From Rhizobium sp. BT04 (GTDB lineage Bacteria > Pseudomonadota > Alphaproteobacteria > Rhizobiales > Rhizobiaceae): a DNA stretch of 64,000 nucleotides. The notes beneath the pieces were generated by a model that saw only the letters and a list, made by a program, of their open reading frames with translations, was not told the DNA's origin and did not search any database. A program made the position numbers and the translations under genes. Of this stretch, positions 8,244 to 17,152 are shown piece by piece. Within the stretch, counting starts at the first letter, position 1; the number at the start of each line of letters is the position of its first letter. Location: assembly GCF_030053135.1 (NCBI RefSeq), contig NZ_CP125652.1, positions 3,342,501 to 3,406,500 of the forward strand, read 5' to 3'.

Positions 8244-9533
8244 TCAGCCCTTGCGCTGCATGCGGCAGAAGAAGAAACCGTCCGTGTCGGTGGAGGCGGG
8301 CGTCAGCGTCACCGTCAGGCCGTCGGAAGAGTGCGGACGCAGGCTGTCTTTTCCGAACAGCTGATCCCAGGCAGGCAGGGCGCTGACGATTTGAAAATCG
8401 GAATTCTCAGCCGTGAAGCGGCGCACCTGTTCCTCGTTCTCCTGAGGCAATACCGAGCAGGTGACGTAGATCAGTTCGCCGCCTGGTTTGACGAAGCCGC
8501 TCGCCTGCGCCAACGCGTCCTGCTGCTGGGTGGTGCGTTCGTCGAGGTTCTTTGTCGTCAGCCGCCATTTCGTGTCGGGGCGGCGGCGCCATGTGCCGGT
8601 GCCGGTGCAGGGCGCGTCGACCAGCACCTTGTCGCAGCGTCCGGCAAGGGCCGAAAGCGCCCTGGCGTCGTCATGCACCTGGACATTGCGCGTGCCCGCC
8701 CGCTTCAGCCGCTCGATGATCGGCGCCAGCCGTTTGCGGTCGGCATCATAGGCGTGAACCTGTCCCTTGTTTTGCATGGCCGCCGCCATCGCCAGCGTTT
8801 TGCCGCCGCCTCCGGCGCAATAGTCGAGAACCTGTTCGCCGTCGCTCGCCAGCACCAGATCGGCGACGATCTGCGATCCCTCGTCCTGAACTTCGAACCA
8901 GCCTTTCTGGAACGAAAGTTCGGCTGTTACGTTGGGGAGACGCGAGGCGCCTTCGCCGGCGTCAATCCGGATGCCGTAGCGGGCGATCTTGGCTGCATGC
9001 GCGCTGGCCCTTTCGAGCGCCTTGACGACCTTGTCACGGGACGCCTTTAGGCTGTTGGCGCGCAGATCGAGCGTCGGGCGGGCGGCGAGCGCCTGTGCCT
9101 CGGTAAGCCAGCCGGCGCCGAAGGCCTGTTCGAAGGAGGATTGGACCCATTCGGGAATATCGCCGCGGATATGCGGCGGCGCATCGTCAAGCGAGCGGCT
9201 CCCAAAGGCCGAGGCGGCCTCGGTCGACAGTGGTGTCGGCGCAAACTTGTCATCCGCCAGTTCGGCGGCAAGGCTGCCAGGGGTGAAACCCCATTGGCGG
9301 AACATCACGGCATGGGCGATGGCTGCAGCGCTGTCGTCATCCATCAGCCAGGCATGGGAGAGCCGCATGCGCAGGGCGTCATAGACGATGTTGCCGATCG
9401 CCGCGCGATCGCCGGAGCCGGCAAAACGATGCGCCAGGCCCCAGTCCTTCAGCGCGTCGGCGACGGGCCGCTTGCGGGCATCGATGTCCGCGAGCACAGA
9501 AATCGCCCCTTCGAGGCGGCCGCCCAGACGCAT
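8244..9533 (-). CDS. rsmB: RsmB-family 16S rRNA m5C methyltransferase
   Basis: A 429-residue protein of the RsmB/NOP2 family that transfers methyl groups from S-adenosylmethionine to cytosine C5 in 16S rRNA. The N-terminal half is a NusB-like RNA-binding region. The Rossmann domain shows the SAM loop DYCAGGGGKTLA near residue 238, the DAPCTGTGTWRRRPD motif near residue 311 with one of the two conserved Cys, and VTCSVLPQENEEQV near residue 357 with the catalytic Cys. Length suits an alphaproteobacterial RsmB. The stand-alone gene lies between the iron operon and rlpA. Exact target base inferred from family. Confidence 0.88.
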   Translation of the reverse strand: MRLGGRLEGAISVLADIDARKRPVADALKDWGLAHRFAGSGDRAAIGNIVYDALRMRLSHAWLMDDDSAAAIAHAVMFRQWGFTPGSLAAELADDKFAPTPLSTEAASAFGSRSLDDAPPHIRGDIPEWVQSSFEQAFGAGWLTEAQALAARPTLDLRANSLKASRDKVVKALERASAHAAKIARYGIRIDAGEGASRLPNVTAELSFQKGWFEVQDEGSQIVADLVLASDGEQVLDYCAGGGGKTLAMAAAMQNKGQVHAYDADRKRLAPIIERLKRAGTRNVQVHDDARALSALAGRCDKVLVDAPCTGTGTWRRRPDTKWRLTTKNLDERTTQQQDALAQASGFVKPGGELIYVTCSVLPQENEEQVRRFTAENSDFQIVSALPAWDQLFGKDSLRPHSSDGLTVTLTPASTDTDGFFFCRMQRKG

Positions 9534-9683
9534 TCACAAATCTCCTGTTGCCGTGCCTGCGAAGGATCCTGGCAGCCGCGACGGTCGCGGGGCGGATTGT
9601 TCACAAGTCTCAACCGCGTGGTAACCGCGATTGACGGCAAGAGCAAGCGCCGCTGACAGCACAGCCGGTCGCAAGCTCCGGGC

Positions 9684-10046
9684 TTAGCTGATCACCTGGT
9701 AGCATACCTTCGCCGTGCCGGAGCTCACCATGCCGATATTCTGCGCGGCAGCCCGCGACAGGTCGAGCACCCGGCCGCGGATGAACGGGCCGCGATCGTT
9801 GATGCGGACGACGACGGTGCGGCCATTGTTGCGGTTGGTGACCTTGACCTTGGTGCCGAAGGCGAGCGAACGATGTGCGGCAGTCAAGACGGCAGGGTTC
9901 ATACGTTCCCCGGAAGCAGTTTTGGAGTGAAGTGCGTACCATGAAGCACCACCACATCCATTTCCAGCAAAACTCTCCGCCGGAAGCAAGGAAGAGCAGG
10001 CTGCAATAGTTGCGGCAGCGATAATAGAACGACGTATTTTCTTCAA
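9684..10046 (-). CDS. rlpA: RlpA-like septal ring lytic transglycosylase (DPBB domain)
   Basis: A small exported protein made of a signal peptide (ending ESFAG) and one double-psi beta-barrel domain, with [38 protein letters not shown] and the catalytic-type Asp in NDRGPF. RlpA proteins act on naked glycan strands of the septal cell wall. The start chosen is TTG at 10046, preceded by GAGGGG at fair spacing, because it places the basic n-region at the very N terminus; an ATG at 10130 would add 28 residues ahead of the signal. There is no C-terminal SPOR domain, so this is a short variant (about 120 aa). Confidence 0.82.
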   Translation of the reverse strand: MKKIRRSIIAAATIAACSSLLPAESFAGNGCGGASWYALHSKTASGERMNPAVLTAAHRSLAFGTKVKVTNRNNGRTVVVRINDRGPFIRGRVLDLSRAAAQNIGMVSSGTAKVCYQVIS

Positions 10047-10454
10047 AACAGAGTACCCCTCAACTATTGAACTCACGCCCTTGCAGGCGGCGGGGCTTAA
10101 ATCTGTTAAAAAGTGGCGAAAAAGTGCCACGCACGATCACGTAATATTACAGTCTGTAATATTTGTGATACCATTGATAAATTATGAGAATTGGCCGCGC
10201 ATGGCGGAACATGGAAAAAACGCAATGAAAACAGCTAAAATTCAAATGATTTTTCCGACGAAGTTTTAAACTCCACGGCCTTCACAAAAATCACGAAATT
10301 TTTTTTCTGCTTTCGCCATATTTACCGCCACATTTGAGCAAATTCAAAGGCTGTTAACCATAATGTGCGGCGAGAATTGTTCTGCTCAAGGCGGAAAGTA
10401 GGAATTTCCTACTCATTTTGGGTTATGACCCTGGTCACAGGCAGCGGCCCGGAT
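10047..10454. other. Intergenic AT-rich region upstream of rlpA
   Basis: About 400 nt with no convincing gene. It holds the palindrome at 10143-10163, runs of A and T, and a TTAACCAT octamer near 10354 that resembles a CtrA half site. It probably contains the rlpA promoter and leader; the gene to its left end reads away and the gene to its right end terminates here. Confidence 0.5.
10143..10163. promoter_or_regulatory. 21-bp perfect palindrome, candidate operator for rlpA
   Basis: Perfect 10-bp arms AATATTACAG and CTGTAATATT separated by one T. It is about 100 nt upstream of the TTG start of rlpA. Size and symmetry suit a dimeric regulator, but no known family consensus is claimed. Confidence 0.5.
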
Positions 10455-11324
10455 CTAACCGCGCCAGCGTCCGTCCCGCCACAATTGCGCTAGCGACATG
10501 GGATAGTCGGGGAAGGAGAATTCGAAGCCGGCCGCCTTGAGTTTCGCATTCGAAACCCGCTTGTTCTCACCGTAGAAGGAGCGCGCCATCGGCGTCAGCT
10601 CGGCGGTCTCGAACGCCTGCTCCGGTGGCGGTTCGACGCCCATCAGCCGGGCTGCCTCGACGATCACCTCCTGCGGCGGGCCCGGCCGGTCGTCGGTGAC
10701 ATTATAGATGCCGCTAAGGCCATGCTCCGACAGGAAGCGGGTCGCCGCGCCGATATCCTCGACGCGGATGCGGTTGAACACCTGGTTCTTCTTGATCAGG
10801 CGCCGCGCCGTGCCTCTTTCCAGATTGCAGAAGGCATTGCGCCCCGGCCCGTAAATGCCGGAAAGGCGGAGCACCGCCGCCGGCACAGAGCACGTCTCAC
10901 CCATAGCCAGCCAGCCCGCTTCCGCCTCGAGCCGCTCCTTCGAGCGCCCGGACACCGGCACACACGGCGTTTCCTCATCGATCCAGGCACCCTGGTGATC
11001 GCCATAGACGCCGACGGTGGAGAGATAACCGATCCATTCGAGCCTCGGCAGCAGGCTTGCGCCATCTTCGCCGAGCAGCCGCAGCAGCGGATCGGCCTTC
11101 CCAGGCGCGATCGACTGCACGAGATGGGTAACATCAGCCAAAGCCCGGCGCAGCCCCTCTTCCATGGTCTCGCCGTCGAAAAGGAATGCGTCGATGCCGT
11201 TCTGGCGGAGCACGTCCATCTTATCAGGCGAACGCGTGGTGCCGGAAACGCGCATGTTCTCACCGGCGAAGGCCTTGGCGATTGCCGTGCCGGAATAGCC
11301 GCAGCCAAAGATCATCACATGCAT
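10455..11324 (-). CDS. NAD(P)-dependent SDR/epimerase family protein
   Basis: A 289-residue extended Rossmann-fold protein beginning with the dinucleotide-binding motif FGCGYSGTA (residues 5-13), of the YeeZ-like epimerase/dehydratase group. A YLSTVGVYG segment near residue 101 carries the Tyr of the family but not the full YxxxK pattern. Substrate unknown. The ATG chosen overlaps the stop of queG (TGATG), which supports this start over one 8 codons upstream and indicates cotranscription with queG and the GST gene. Confidence 0.82.
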   Translation of the reverse strand: MHVMIFGCGYSGTAIAKAFAGENMRVSGTTRSPDKMDVLRQNGIDAFLFDGETMEEGLRRALADVTHLVQSIAPGKADPLLRLLGEDGASLLPRLEWIGYLSTVGVYGDHQGAWIDEETPCVPVSGRSKERLEAEAGWLAMGETCSVPAAVLRLSGIYGPGRNAFCNLERGTARRLIKKNQVFNRIRVEDIGAATRFLSEHGLSGIYNVTDDRPGPPQEVIVEAARLMGVEPPPEQAFETAELTPMARSFYGENKRVSNAKLKAAGFEFSFPDYPMSLAQLWRDGRWRG

Positions 11325-12481
11325 CAGCCCACTCCTGCCAGCCGCCATTCGTTCAGCACGTCGTCATCGCGCTCATCAGCCCTTTGTGCGGCAAAGGCTG
11401 AAAATTCGTCAGCCTCCATCAGCCGCGAAAGCGCCCATATCGCCATGCCGCGGACGACAGGCGAGGCATCGCCCGAAAGCTTGCGACATTGCCCGATGAG
11501 CGCCGTCTCGCCGGAATTGCCGGCGGCGATCAGCACGTTGCGGATAAAGCGGTCGCGGCCGATCCGTTTCACCGGCGAGCCGCTGAAGAAGGCGCGGAAA
11601 GCGGCATCGTCGAGCGTCAGCAGAAAGGCGATCGACGGTTCCTTCAGCTCTTCCCGCGCCTTAAGTTTCATCTCGGAAGCGGAGCTTGCAAACTTGTTCC
11701 ACGGACAGGCGGCAAGGCAGTCGTCGCAGCCATAGATGCGGTTGCCGATCAGCACGCGCAGATCGGCATCGATCGGCCCCTTGTGCTCGATGGTGAGATA
11801 GGAAATGCAGCGCCGCGCATCGATCTGGTAAGGCGCCGGAAAGGCGGCCGTCGGGCAGGCATCGAGGCAGGCGCGGCAGGAGCCGCAATGATCGGCCTCA
11901 GCTGCGTCGACCACGAGATCGGCGGTGGTGAACATCGTGCCGAGAAACAGCCACGAACCGTGGGTGCGGCTGACGAGATTGGTGTGTTTGCCCTGCCAGC
12001 CCAAGCCGGCCGCCGCCGCCAGGGGCTTTTCCATCACAGGCGCGGTATCGACGAACACTTTCACATCTGCGCCGGCCCGTGCCGCAAAGCGCGTGGCGAT
12101 CTCCTTCAGCCGGCCCTTGATCACGTCGTGGTAATCGCGGTTGCGGGCATAGACCGAGATCGCGGCCTTATCGGGCTTGTCGAGAATGCCGCGTGGATCT
12201 TCCTCCGGGGCGTAGTTGAGGCCGAAGACGACGACGGAGCGCACCTCGCTCCACAGTGTGCGCGGATCGCCGCGCCGGTCGCGCGTCTCCACCATCCAGT
12301 CCATCGTCCCATGGCGCCCGGCATCGATGAACTGGCCGAGACGCTCTTTCGCTTCAGGGATCGCATCCGGACGGGTGATGCGGCAGAGATCGAAGCCCTT
12401 GGCGGCAGATTCTGCCCGCACGAACGCGGTCAAATTGTCGCGGCGGCGGCGCTCTTTGTCATTGTCATCAGCTTCGGGCAT
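11324..12481 (-). CDS. queG: Epoxyqueuosine reductase
   Basis: A 385-residue cobalamin- and iron-sulfur-dependent enzyme that reduces epoxyqueuosine to queuosine in tRNA, the last step of queuosine synthesis. Two ferredoxin-type clusters are visible: [16 protein letters not shown] near residue 199 and [13 protein letters not shown] near residue 254. A C-terminal HEAT-like segment ([20 protein letters not shown]) follows, as in other QueG proteins. It sits between a GST gene 12 nt upstream and the SDR gene it overlaps. Confidence 0.95.
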   Translation of the reverse strand: MPEADDNDKERRRRDNLTAFVRAESAAKGFDLCRITRPDAIPEAKERLGQFIDAGRHGTMDWMVETRDRRGDPRTLWSEVRSVVVFGLNYAPEEDPRGILDKPDKAAISVYARNRDYHDVIKGRLKEIATRFAARAGADVKVFVDTAPVMEKPLAAAAGLGWQGKHTNLVSRTHGSWLFLGTMFTTADLVVDAAEADHCGSCRACLDACPTAAFPAPYQIDARRCISYLTIEHKGPIDADLRVLIGNRIYGCDDCLAACPWNKFASSASEMKLKAREELKEPSIAFLLTLDDAAFRAFFSGSPVKRIGRDRFIRNVLIAAGNSGETALIGQCRKLSGDASPVVRGMAIWALSRLMEADEFSAFAAQRADERDDDVLNEWRLAGVG

Positions 12482-12493
12482 GAAGAGCCCTCG

Positions 12494-13186
12494 TCAGAAA
12501 TCCAGATCGGCATAATGCGAAACCGGCGTCAGGCCGCGCACGCGCTCGGTCAACATCGGCCGGAAGGATGGCCGCGACTTCAGCCGCTGGTACCAGTCCT
12601 TGACGACCGGCGCGTCCGCCCATTCGATCTCGCCGAGATAGTCGAGGATCGAGATCGAGGCGGCGGCGGCAAGATCGGCATAGCTCATCCGCTCGCCCGC
12701 AAGCCACTGGCGCGAGCCGGCCAGCCAGGTGAGGTAACGCATATGCTGGCGGATATTCGCGCGGGCCGTGCGCAAAATCTTCGAATCCGGCGCTCCGCCG
12801 CCCTGATCGGCGGTCATCTGCAACTTGTAGACACGCTCACGGGCGAGCGGCTTGGTCACGTCGTTTTCCATCTTCTGCATGAACCACTCGGCCAGCCGGC
12901 GGATTTCCGCCCGCTGGAAAGGGTCTTCGGCGAGCAGCCGCCGGTCGCGTTTCAACACGCCGTGCGTCTCGTCCAGATATTCGGAAATGACGGTGGCGCC
13001 GCAGAGCGCCCGCATGCTGTCGTCGACATAAACCGGCAATGTGCCGGCCGGATTGAGCGCCAGGAAATCCCGGCGCTTTTCCCATGTCTGCTCCTCGATC
13101 AGATCCGCCTGATAGCCGTATTCCGCCAGGATCAGCCGGACGAAGCGAGATGCGGATGACATGGGATGATGATAAAGCGTGGGCAT
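12494..13186 (-). CDS. Glutathione S-transferase family protein
   Basis: A 230-residue cytosolic GST. The N-terminal thioredoxin-like domain begins PTLYHHPMSSASRFVR with a Ser at the position of the catalytic hydroxyl, and has the cis-Pro element GTLPVYVDD near residue 50 followed by VISEYLDE. The helical C-terminal domain contains RMSYADLAAAASISILDYLG, the usual N-capping Asp region. Substrate unknown. First gene of a probable GST-queG-SDR operon. Confidence 0.88.
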   Translation of the reverse strand: MPTLYHHPMSSASRFVRLILAEYGYQADLIEEQTWEKRRDFLALNPAGTLPVYVDDSMRALCGATVISEYLDETHGVLKRDRRLLAEDPFQRAEIRRLAEWFMQKMENDVTKPLARERVYKLQMTADQGGGAPDSKILRTARANIRQHMRYLTWLAGSRQWLAGERMSYADLAAAASISILDYLGEIEWADAPVVKDWYQRLKSRPSFRPMLTERVRGLTPVSHYADLDF

Positions 13187-13416
13187 CGATACTCGGGCTT
13201 TGTGATTGCTGTTACAGGACTGTGTGGCAGCTCGATTATAGCGCCCTAGTCATGACTCATTGGTTGAAGCTATAGGAGCTTGGCCCCGCCAATACAAGCG
13301 AATCGGATTTTACCCCATCTGACGATGGCGAAACACGGTCTAACGAACGAATGGAAGCGGCAGCCTGATCGACCCAAGCGCTCAGGCCCGGCCGAACTTT
13401 AAACCGGAGACAATGT

Positions 13417-14214
13417 ATGGATTATATAAATGCTGCAATTCTCGGTGTCATAGAGGGGATCACCGAATTTCTGCCGATCTCGAGCACCGGCCACCTGATC
13501 ATTGCCGAGCAATGGCTCGGACACCGGTCTGATATGTTCAACATCGTCATTCAGGCCGGCGCCATCCTCGCCGTCACCATCATCTACTGGCGTCGTCTGC
13601 TGGATCTGGTGCTCGGCTGGCGCGATCCGGCCAACCGCGATTATGCCGCCAAGCTGATCGTCGCCTTTCTCATCACCTCAATCCTCGGCCTCGTCGTCAA
13701 GAAGCTCGGTTTTGAATTGCCGGAGACGGCGACGCCGATCGCCTGGGCGCTGATCATCGGCGGTATCTGGATGATCTTTGCCGAATGGGCTGCGGCGCGT
13801 AAGGCCCCCCATAAGGAGATCACCTGGCTCGTCGCCATTCTGGTTGGCATCGCCCAGATCGTTGCCGGCATCTTCCCGGGAACGTCGCGCTCGGGCGCCA
13901 CGATCTTCGTCGCCATGCTCGCCGGCACCGGCAACCGCGCCGCCGCGACCGAATTCGCCTTTCTCGTCGGCATTCCCACAATGTATGCCGCAAGCGGCTA
14001 TGAATTGCTGAAGACCTTCAAGGATGGCGGCGCGGCAAACGAGGATTGGACTGCGCTCGGCATCGCCTTCGTCGTGTCGACGATCGTCGCTTTCGTCGCC
14101 GTCAAATGGCTGCTCGCCTATATCAGAAGCAACCGGTTCACGCTGTTTGCCACCTACCGCATCATTCTCGGCGTCTTGCTGCTCGGCATGGCCGCGACCG
14201 GCGTGATCGCCTGA
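13417..14214 (+). CDS. uppP: Undecaprenyl-diphosphatase
   Basis: A 265-residue integral membrane enzyme that dephosphorylates undecaprenyl pyrophosphate to recycle the lipid carrier for peptidoglycan and polysaccharides, formerly BacA. Both catalytic motifs are present: EGITEFLPISSTGHL at residues 10-24 and PGTSRSGATIF near residue 154. Several transmembrane helices span the whole protein. It is preceded by a 230-nt gap and stands alone on the plus strand; two strong hairpins follow its stop. Confidence 0.95.
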   Translation: MDYINAAILGVIEGITEFLPISSTGHLIIAEQWLGHRSDMFNIVIQAGAILAVTIIYWRRLLDLVLGWRDPANRDYAAKLIVAFLITSILGLVVKKLGFELPETATPIAWALIIGGIWMIFAEWAAARKAPHKEITWLVAILVGIAQIVAGIFPGTSRSGATIFVAMLAGTGNRAAATEFAFLVGIPTMYAASGYELLKTFKDGGAANEDWTALGIAFVVSTIVAFVAVKWLLAYIRSNRFTLFATYRIILGVLLLGMAATGVIA

Positions 14215-14229
14215 GACATCCCCACTGCA

Positions 14230-14292
14230 TTGCATTCGCGTCCCAGGCGCGAATGCAAATGCCCTGTCGGGCTTCGCGAACAGAAGCCCGAC
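14230..14292 (+). terminator. Tandem hairpins after uppP
   Basis: Two perfect stem-loops lie 16 nt past the uppP stop: 14230-14258 with 11-bp arms (TTGCATTCGCG/CGCGAATGCAA), and 14266-14292 with 10-bp arms (GTCGGGCTTC/GAAGCCCGAC). There is no long T run, so Rho-independent termination may be partial. Confidence 0.6.
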
Positions 14293-14476
14293 GACCGGCG
14301 AGGCGCCGGTCTTTCAGACAGGTGATATTAAGAGAATATACGTCGCCGCCGCTCTTTTAAGCCGGCAATACTGAGCACTCCAAACGGAGCACTCATTGTG
14401 ACGCCCCTCTGATTCAGGCGCTCGGGCTGACTGTTTGTCTTTGATTGGAATGGCGGCGCAGAAGGCCGGCCTGTCG

Positions 14477-14629
14477 TCAATGGCTGATCGAAGCCGTCGA
14501 GCAAGGATCGACGCCGTAGGCCGGCGAGCAGTCACCCTTGACCGCCGCGACAGAACCTGGCGCAACGAAAGAGCCTGCCAGGATAATTAGCGCCGCACAC
14601 GCAAAAAGAAGCGCGATTGACTTGCCCAT
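14477..14629 (-). CDS. Small secreted or membrane-anchored hypothetical protein
   Basis: A 50-residue protein starting Met-Gly-Lys-Ser with a hydrophobic segment (about residues 5-25, LLFACAALIILAGSFVAPG) and a short tail containing two Cys (DCSPAY and DPCSTA). GAAAGG precedes the ATG. The pattern suits a small exported protein, perhaps with one disulfide; an upstream in-frame start would add 33 unlikely residues. No function can be assigned, and coding status rests on the ribosome site and signal alone. Confidence 0.5.
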   Translation of the reverse strand: MGKSIALLFACAALIILAGSFVAPGSVAAVKGDCSPAYGVDPCSTASISH

Positions 14630-14854
14630 CGAGAAATGCCTTTCACAGTGATTGCCGCACGCGATCCCAAGCGTTGAGTCCGTTGGAAGACGCGCGGGTT
14701 TGGTAGTCAGTGGAATGGCAAATAGCAATAAATGTTCCTGCTAAATTTGGCGTTAATTCCACAAATTTTCCGATGCGTCTTTTATGCAACTGCACTTGAT
14801 ACGAGCAGCACAACAACATTTCAAACTTGCGCCGGCTTTGCTTGAGACGGCTAA

Positions 14855-14921
14855 AGCAATTCCAGCAAAAGTGTGCAGCGGTTTTGCGAGGCAAAGCGTG
14901 AAACGCTTTGCCTAGAATTGC
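14855..14921 (+). repeat. Dispersed palindromic repeat, copy C
   Basis: Outer arms AGCAATTC and GAATTGC enclose the family core AAAAGTGTGCAGCGGTTTTG and an inner hairpin with arms GGCAAAGCGT and ACGCTTTGCC. It is nearly identical over its full length, in opposite orientation, to copy D at 22733. Confidence 0.8.
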
Positions 14922-14982
14922 GTGAAAAGAAAGAGATAGAGCATTTTCGTGATTCGAAGAAAAACGGAAATGCTCCAACGAA

Positions 14983-15013
14983 AACGCCGTCCGCGTTATC
15001 CGCGAACGGCGTT
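14983..15013 (-). terminator. Terminator after the NDUFA9-like gene
   Basis: A 13-bp stem with one mismatch (AACGCCGTCCGCG against CGCGAACGGCGTT). On the minus strand it is followed by TTTTCGTT. It starts about 20 nt past the stop of the minus-strand gene ending at 15034. Confidence 0.7.
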
Positions 15014-15033
15014 GTTTCCAAGCTCGAAATTGT

Positions 15034-16014
15034 TCAGGCGGCCTTGCCGGTGCCGGTGTACTGGCCGTGCGGACGATACTGCACGAGATAGGAGCCGAGC
15101 ACCGATGCCGGCATGGTCGGCGTGATACCGACGCCCTTCAGCGTGCGGCCTTCCGCTTCGGCTTCTGCCGAGACGATGTTGTCGCGCTTCAGCATGCGCA
15201 CCTGATCCGGCGTGATCGGCGGCGTGATGAAGGGGACCAGCGAGGCGATGCTGCCGATCAGCGAAGCGACGCCGAAGGGCAGGGAGACCAGCGGGTTCTT
15301 GCGGCTGGTAACCTTCAGCATCATCTCGAGACATTCGCGGAAGCTCAGCACCTCAGGGCCGCCAAGCTCATAGACCTTGCCACCGGCGACCTTGCCGTCG
15401 ACGGCGCGGGCGACGGCCTCGGCGATATCCTCGACATAGACGGGCTGGAATTTCGTCTTGCCGCCGCCGATCAGCGGCAGGATCGGCGACATGCGGGCCA
15501 TGTCGGCAAACTTGTTGAAGAAGCTGTCCTCCGGCCCGAAGACGATCGACGGACGGAAAATCACCGCATCGGGCTTGATGGTGAGGATGGCGGTTTCGGC
15601 ACGGCCCTTGGTGCGGCCATAGTCCGAAGTCGATTTGGCGTCGGCGCCGATCGCTGAAATATGGGTGAGCGTTGCGCCGGCGTTGCGCGCCGCTTCGGCG
15701 ACTGCGCGGGCGCCGAATTCCTGTACGGCGTCGAAGGTGTTGCGGCCGGTCTCGTGCAGAATGCCGACGCAGTTGACGACATGGCTTGCACCGTCGACGG
15801 CGCGGTCGATCGAGTTGCGATAGCGCAGGTTCGCCTGCACGAAGGAGATCTGGCCGACATTGCCGAGCGGCTGCAGGAAGCCGGCGAGATCGGGACGGCG
15901 CACCGCGACCCGGATGTTGTAGCCGCGTTTGGCCAGCGCCCGAACCACGTGCCTGCCGACGAAGCCGGACCCTCCGAACACGGTGACGAGTGGCGGCAGG
16001 TTGGCAAGGGTCAT
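15034..16014 (-). CDS. Complex I NDUFA9 subunit family protein (atypical SDR)
   Basis: A 326-residue NAD(P)-binding atypical short-chain dehydrogenase. The nucleotide motif is VFGGSGFVGRHVVR (residues 12-25), with later FRPSIVFGPEDSFFNKFA and the VYVEDIAEAV segment typical of the NDUFA9/NAD-dependent epimerase group. In mitochondria NDUFA9 is an accessory subunit of NADH dehydrogenase; in alphaproteobacteria the homologue is often outside the nuo operon and its role is uncertain. The ATG at 16014 was chosen because homology starts there. It ends at a strong terminator. Confidence 0.87.
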   Translation of the reverse strand: MTLANLPPLVTVFGGSGFVGRHVVRALAKRGYNIRVAVRRPDLAGFLQPLGNVGQISFVQANLRYRNSIDRAVDGASHVVNCVGILHETGRNTFDAVQEFGARAVAEAARNAGATLTHISAIGADAKSTSDYGRTKGRAETAILTIKPDAVIFRPSIVFGPEDSFFNKFADMARMSPILPLIGGGKTKFQPVYVEDIAEAVARAVDGKVAGGKVYELGGPEVLSFRECLEMMLKVTSRKNPLVSLPFGVASLIGSIASLVPFITPPITPDQVRMLKRDNIVSAEAEAEGRTLKGVGITPTMPASVLGSYLVQYRPHGQYTGTGKAA

Positions 16015-16125
16015 GGCAGGCTCCTCGAAAGGCTTTGCGGGATGCTGTTCGGCACTCGTCTTAGCCCAATCCCGACGCAACGGGAAGGCCCATCGCGCCG
16101 TCAGTTTCTGGGGATGCGAGACCGT

Positions 16126-16413
16126 TCAGACGCCTTCGACGACGACCATTTCCGCATCCGCCGCTTCCTGGCGGATTTTCGCGGCGATCTGGTATTCCGG
16201 CGAATGATAGCAGTCGACCGCATGCTGCATCGAGGGAAATTCGATCACGACGTTGCGGGCGCGCGCCTTGCCTTCCAGTTCGGTAAAAGCGCCGCCGCGC
16301 GCCAGAAAATTCGCGCCGTATTTTTCGAAGGCCGGCTTGGCCGCCGCCACGTAATCCTTGTAGCGCTCGGCATCGCGCACGTCGACGCGGGCGATCCAAT
16401 ATCCCTTGGCCAT
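16126..16413 (-). CDS. DUF1330 domain-containing protein
   Basis: A 95-residue small alpha/beta-barrel (dimeric ferredoxin-like) protein of the DUF1330 family. The family pattern is present as GYWIARVDVRDAERYKDYV at the N terminus and EFPSMQHAVDCYHSPEYQ near residue 57. Function unknown. The start is the ATG for Met-Ala-Lys-Gly with GGGAGA ahead of it. It follows pyrF closely (25 nt), so it is probably in the same transcript. Confidence 0.85.
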   Translation of the reverse strand: MAKGYWIARVDVRDAERYKDYVAAAKPAFEKYGANFLARGGAFTELEGKARARNVVIEFPSMQHAVDCYHSPEYQIAAKIRQEAADAEMVVVEGV

Positions 16414-16438
16414 GGTCTTCTCCCTTTGTTTTTTGAAT

Positions 16439-17146
16439 TCAGCGGTTGGCCGGCCAGAGCGCGCCCACCATTTCGTTGAGCACCGCGCGGGCGGCATCTC
16501 TCGGATCGGGCGCTCTGACGATCGGCCGGGCAACGACGAGATGCGTGGCGCCAGCCTTCAGTGCGTCGAAAGGTGTCATCACCCGCTTCTGGTCGCCGTG
16601 GTCGCTGCCGGTCGGGCGAATGCCCGGGGTGACGATCGCCATATCGGGGCCGACGATCTCGCGCACCTCGGCCGCTTCCGCCGCCGAACAGACGATACCG
16701 CCCATGCCGGCGGCGCGCGCCTGTCCGGCCCGGCGCAGCACCAGGCTGTGCGGATCCTGGCTGTAGCCGGCCTCGGCAAGGTCCTCGGCATCCATCGAGG
16801 TCAGCACGGTGACGCCGAGCAGGCAGAGGCCGGAGCCGGCCGCGGCTTCGACCGCCGCCTTCATCGCCTTGGGATAGGCGTGCAGCGTCAGCATCGACAT
16901 GCCCATCTTGGCGATGTTTTCGACGCCTGAAGCAACCGTGTTGTCGATGTCGAGCAGCTTCATGTCGAGAAAGATCTTCTTGCCGCTGGCGGAGAGATCG
17001 CGGGCAAATTCGAGCCCGCCGGCAAAGGCCAGCTGGTAGCCGATCTTATAGAAGAGGATGTCGTCGCCGAGCGTGGAAACCAGTTTCTCCGCCTCGCTGA
17101 TCGTTGGAACATCCAGGCCGACGATCAACCGCTCGCGTGCGTCCAT
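16439..17146 (-). CDS. pyrF: Orotidine 5'-phosphate decarboxylase
   Basis: A 235-residue TIM-barrel enzyme converting OMP to UMP, the last step of de novo pyrimidine synthesis. The catalytic DxKxxD tetrad region reads [13 protein letters not shown] near residue 59, with early LIVGLD and the phosphate-binding TPGIRP element near residue 184. It lies between a histidine phosphatase gene (6 nt upstream) and the DUF1330 gene, a likely operon starting at pmtA. Confidence 0.95.
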   Translation of the reverse strand: MDARERLIVGLDVPTISEAEKLVSTLGDDILFYKIGYQLAFAGGLEFARDLSASGKKIFLDMKLLDIDNTVASGVENIAKMGMSMLTLHAYPKAMKAAVEAAAGSGLCLLGVTVLTSMDAEDLAEAGYSQDPHSLVLRRAGQARAAGMGGIVCSAAEAAEVREIVGPDMAIVTPGIRPTGSDHGDQKRVMTPFDALKAGATHLVVARPIVRAPDPRDAARAVLNEMVGALWPANR

Positions 17147-17152
17147 GTGAAG

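Larger units (their letters stand above)
14630..15033. other. Intergenic region with repeats and a terminator
   Basis: About 400 nt between the small exported protein gene and the NDUFA9-like gene. The left part is AT-rich and shows no gene. The right part holds a palindromic repeat (14855-14921), a second hairpin (14939-14975, arms GAGCATTTTCG/CGGAAATGCTC, one mismatch) and a terminator (14983-15013). Confidence 0.6.

Noticed and set aside
11489..13159. A 556-residue plus-strand frame opposite queG and the GST gene
   Set aside because: Antisense shadow of two recognised genes.
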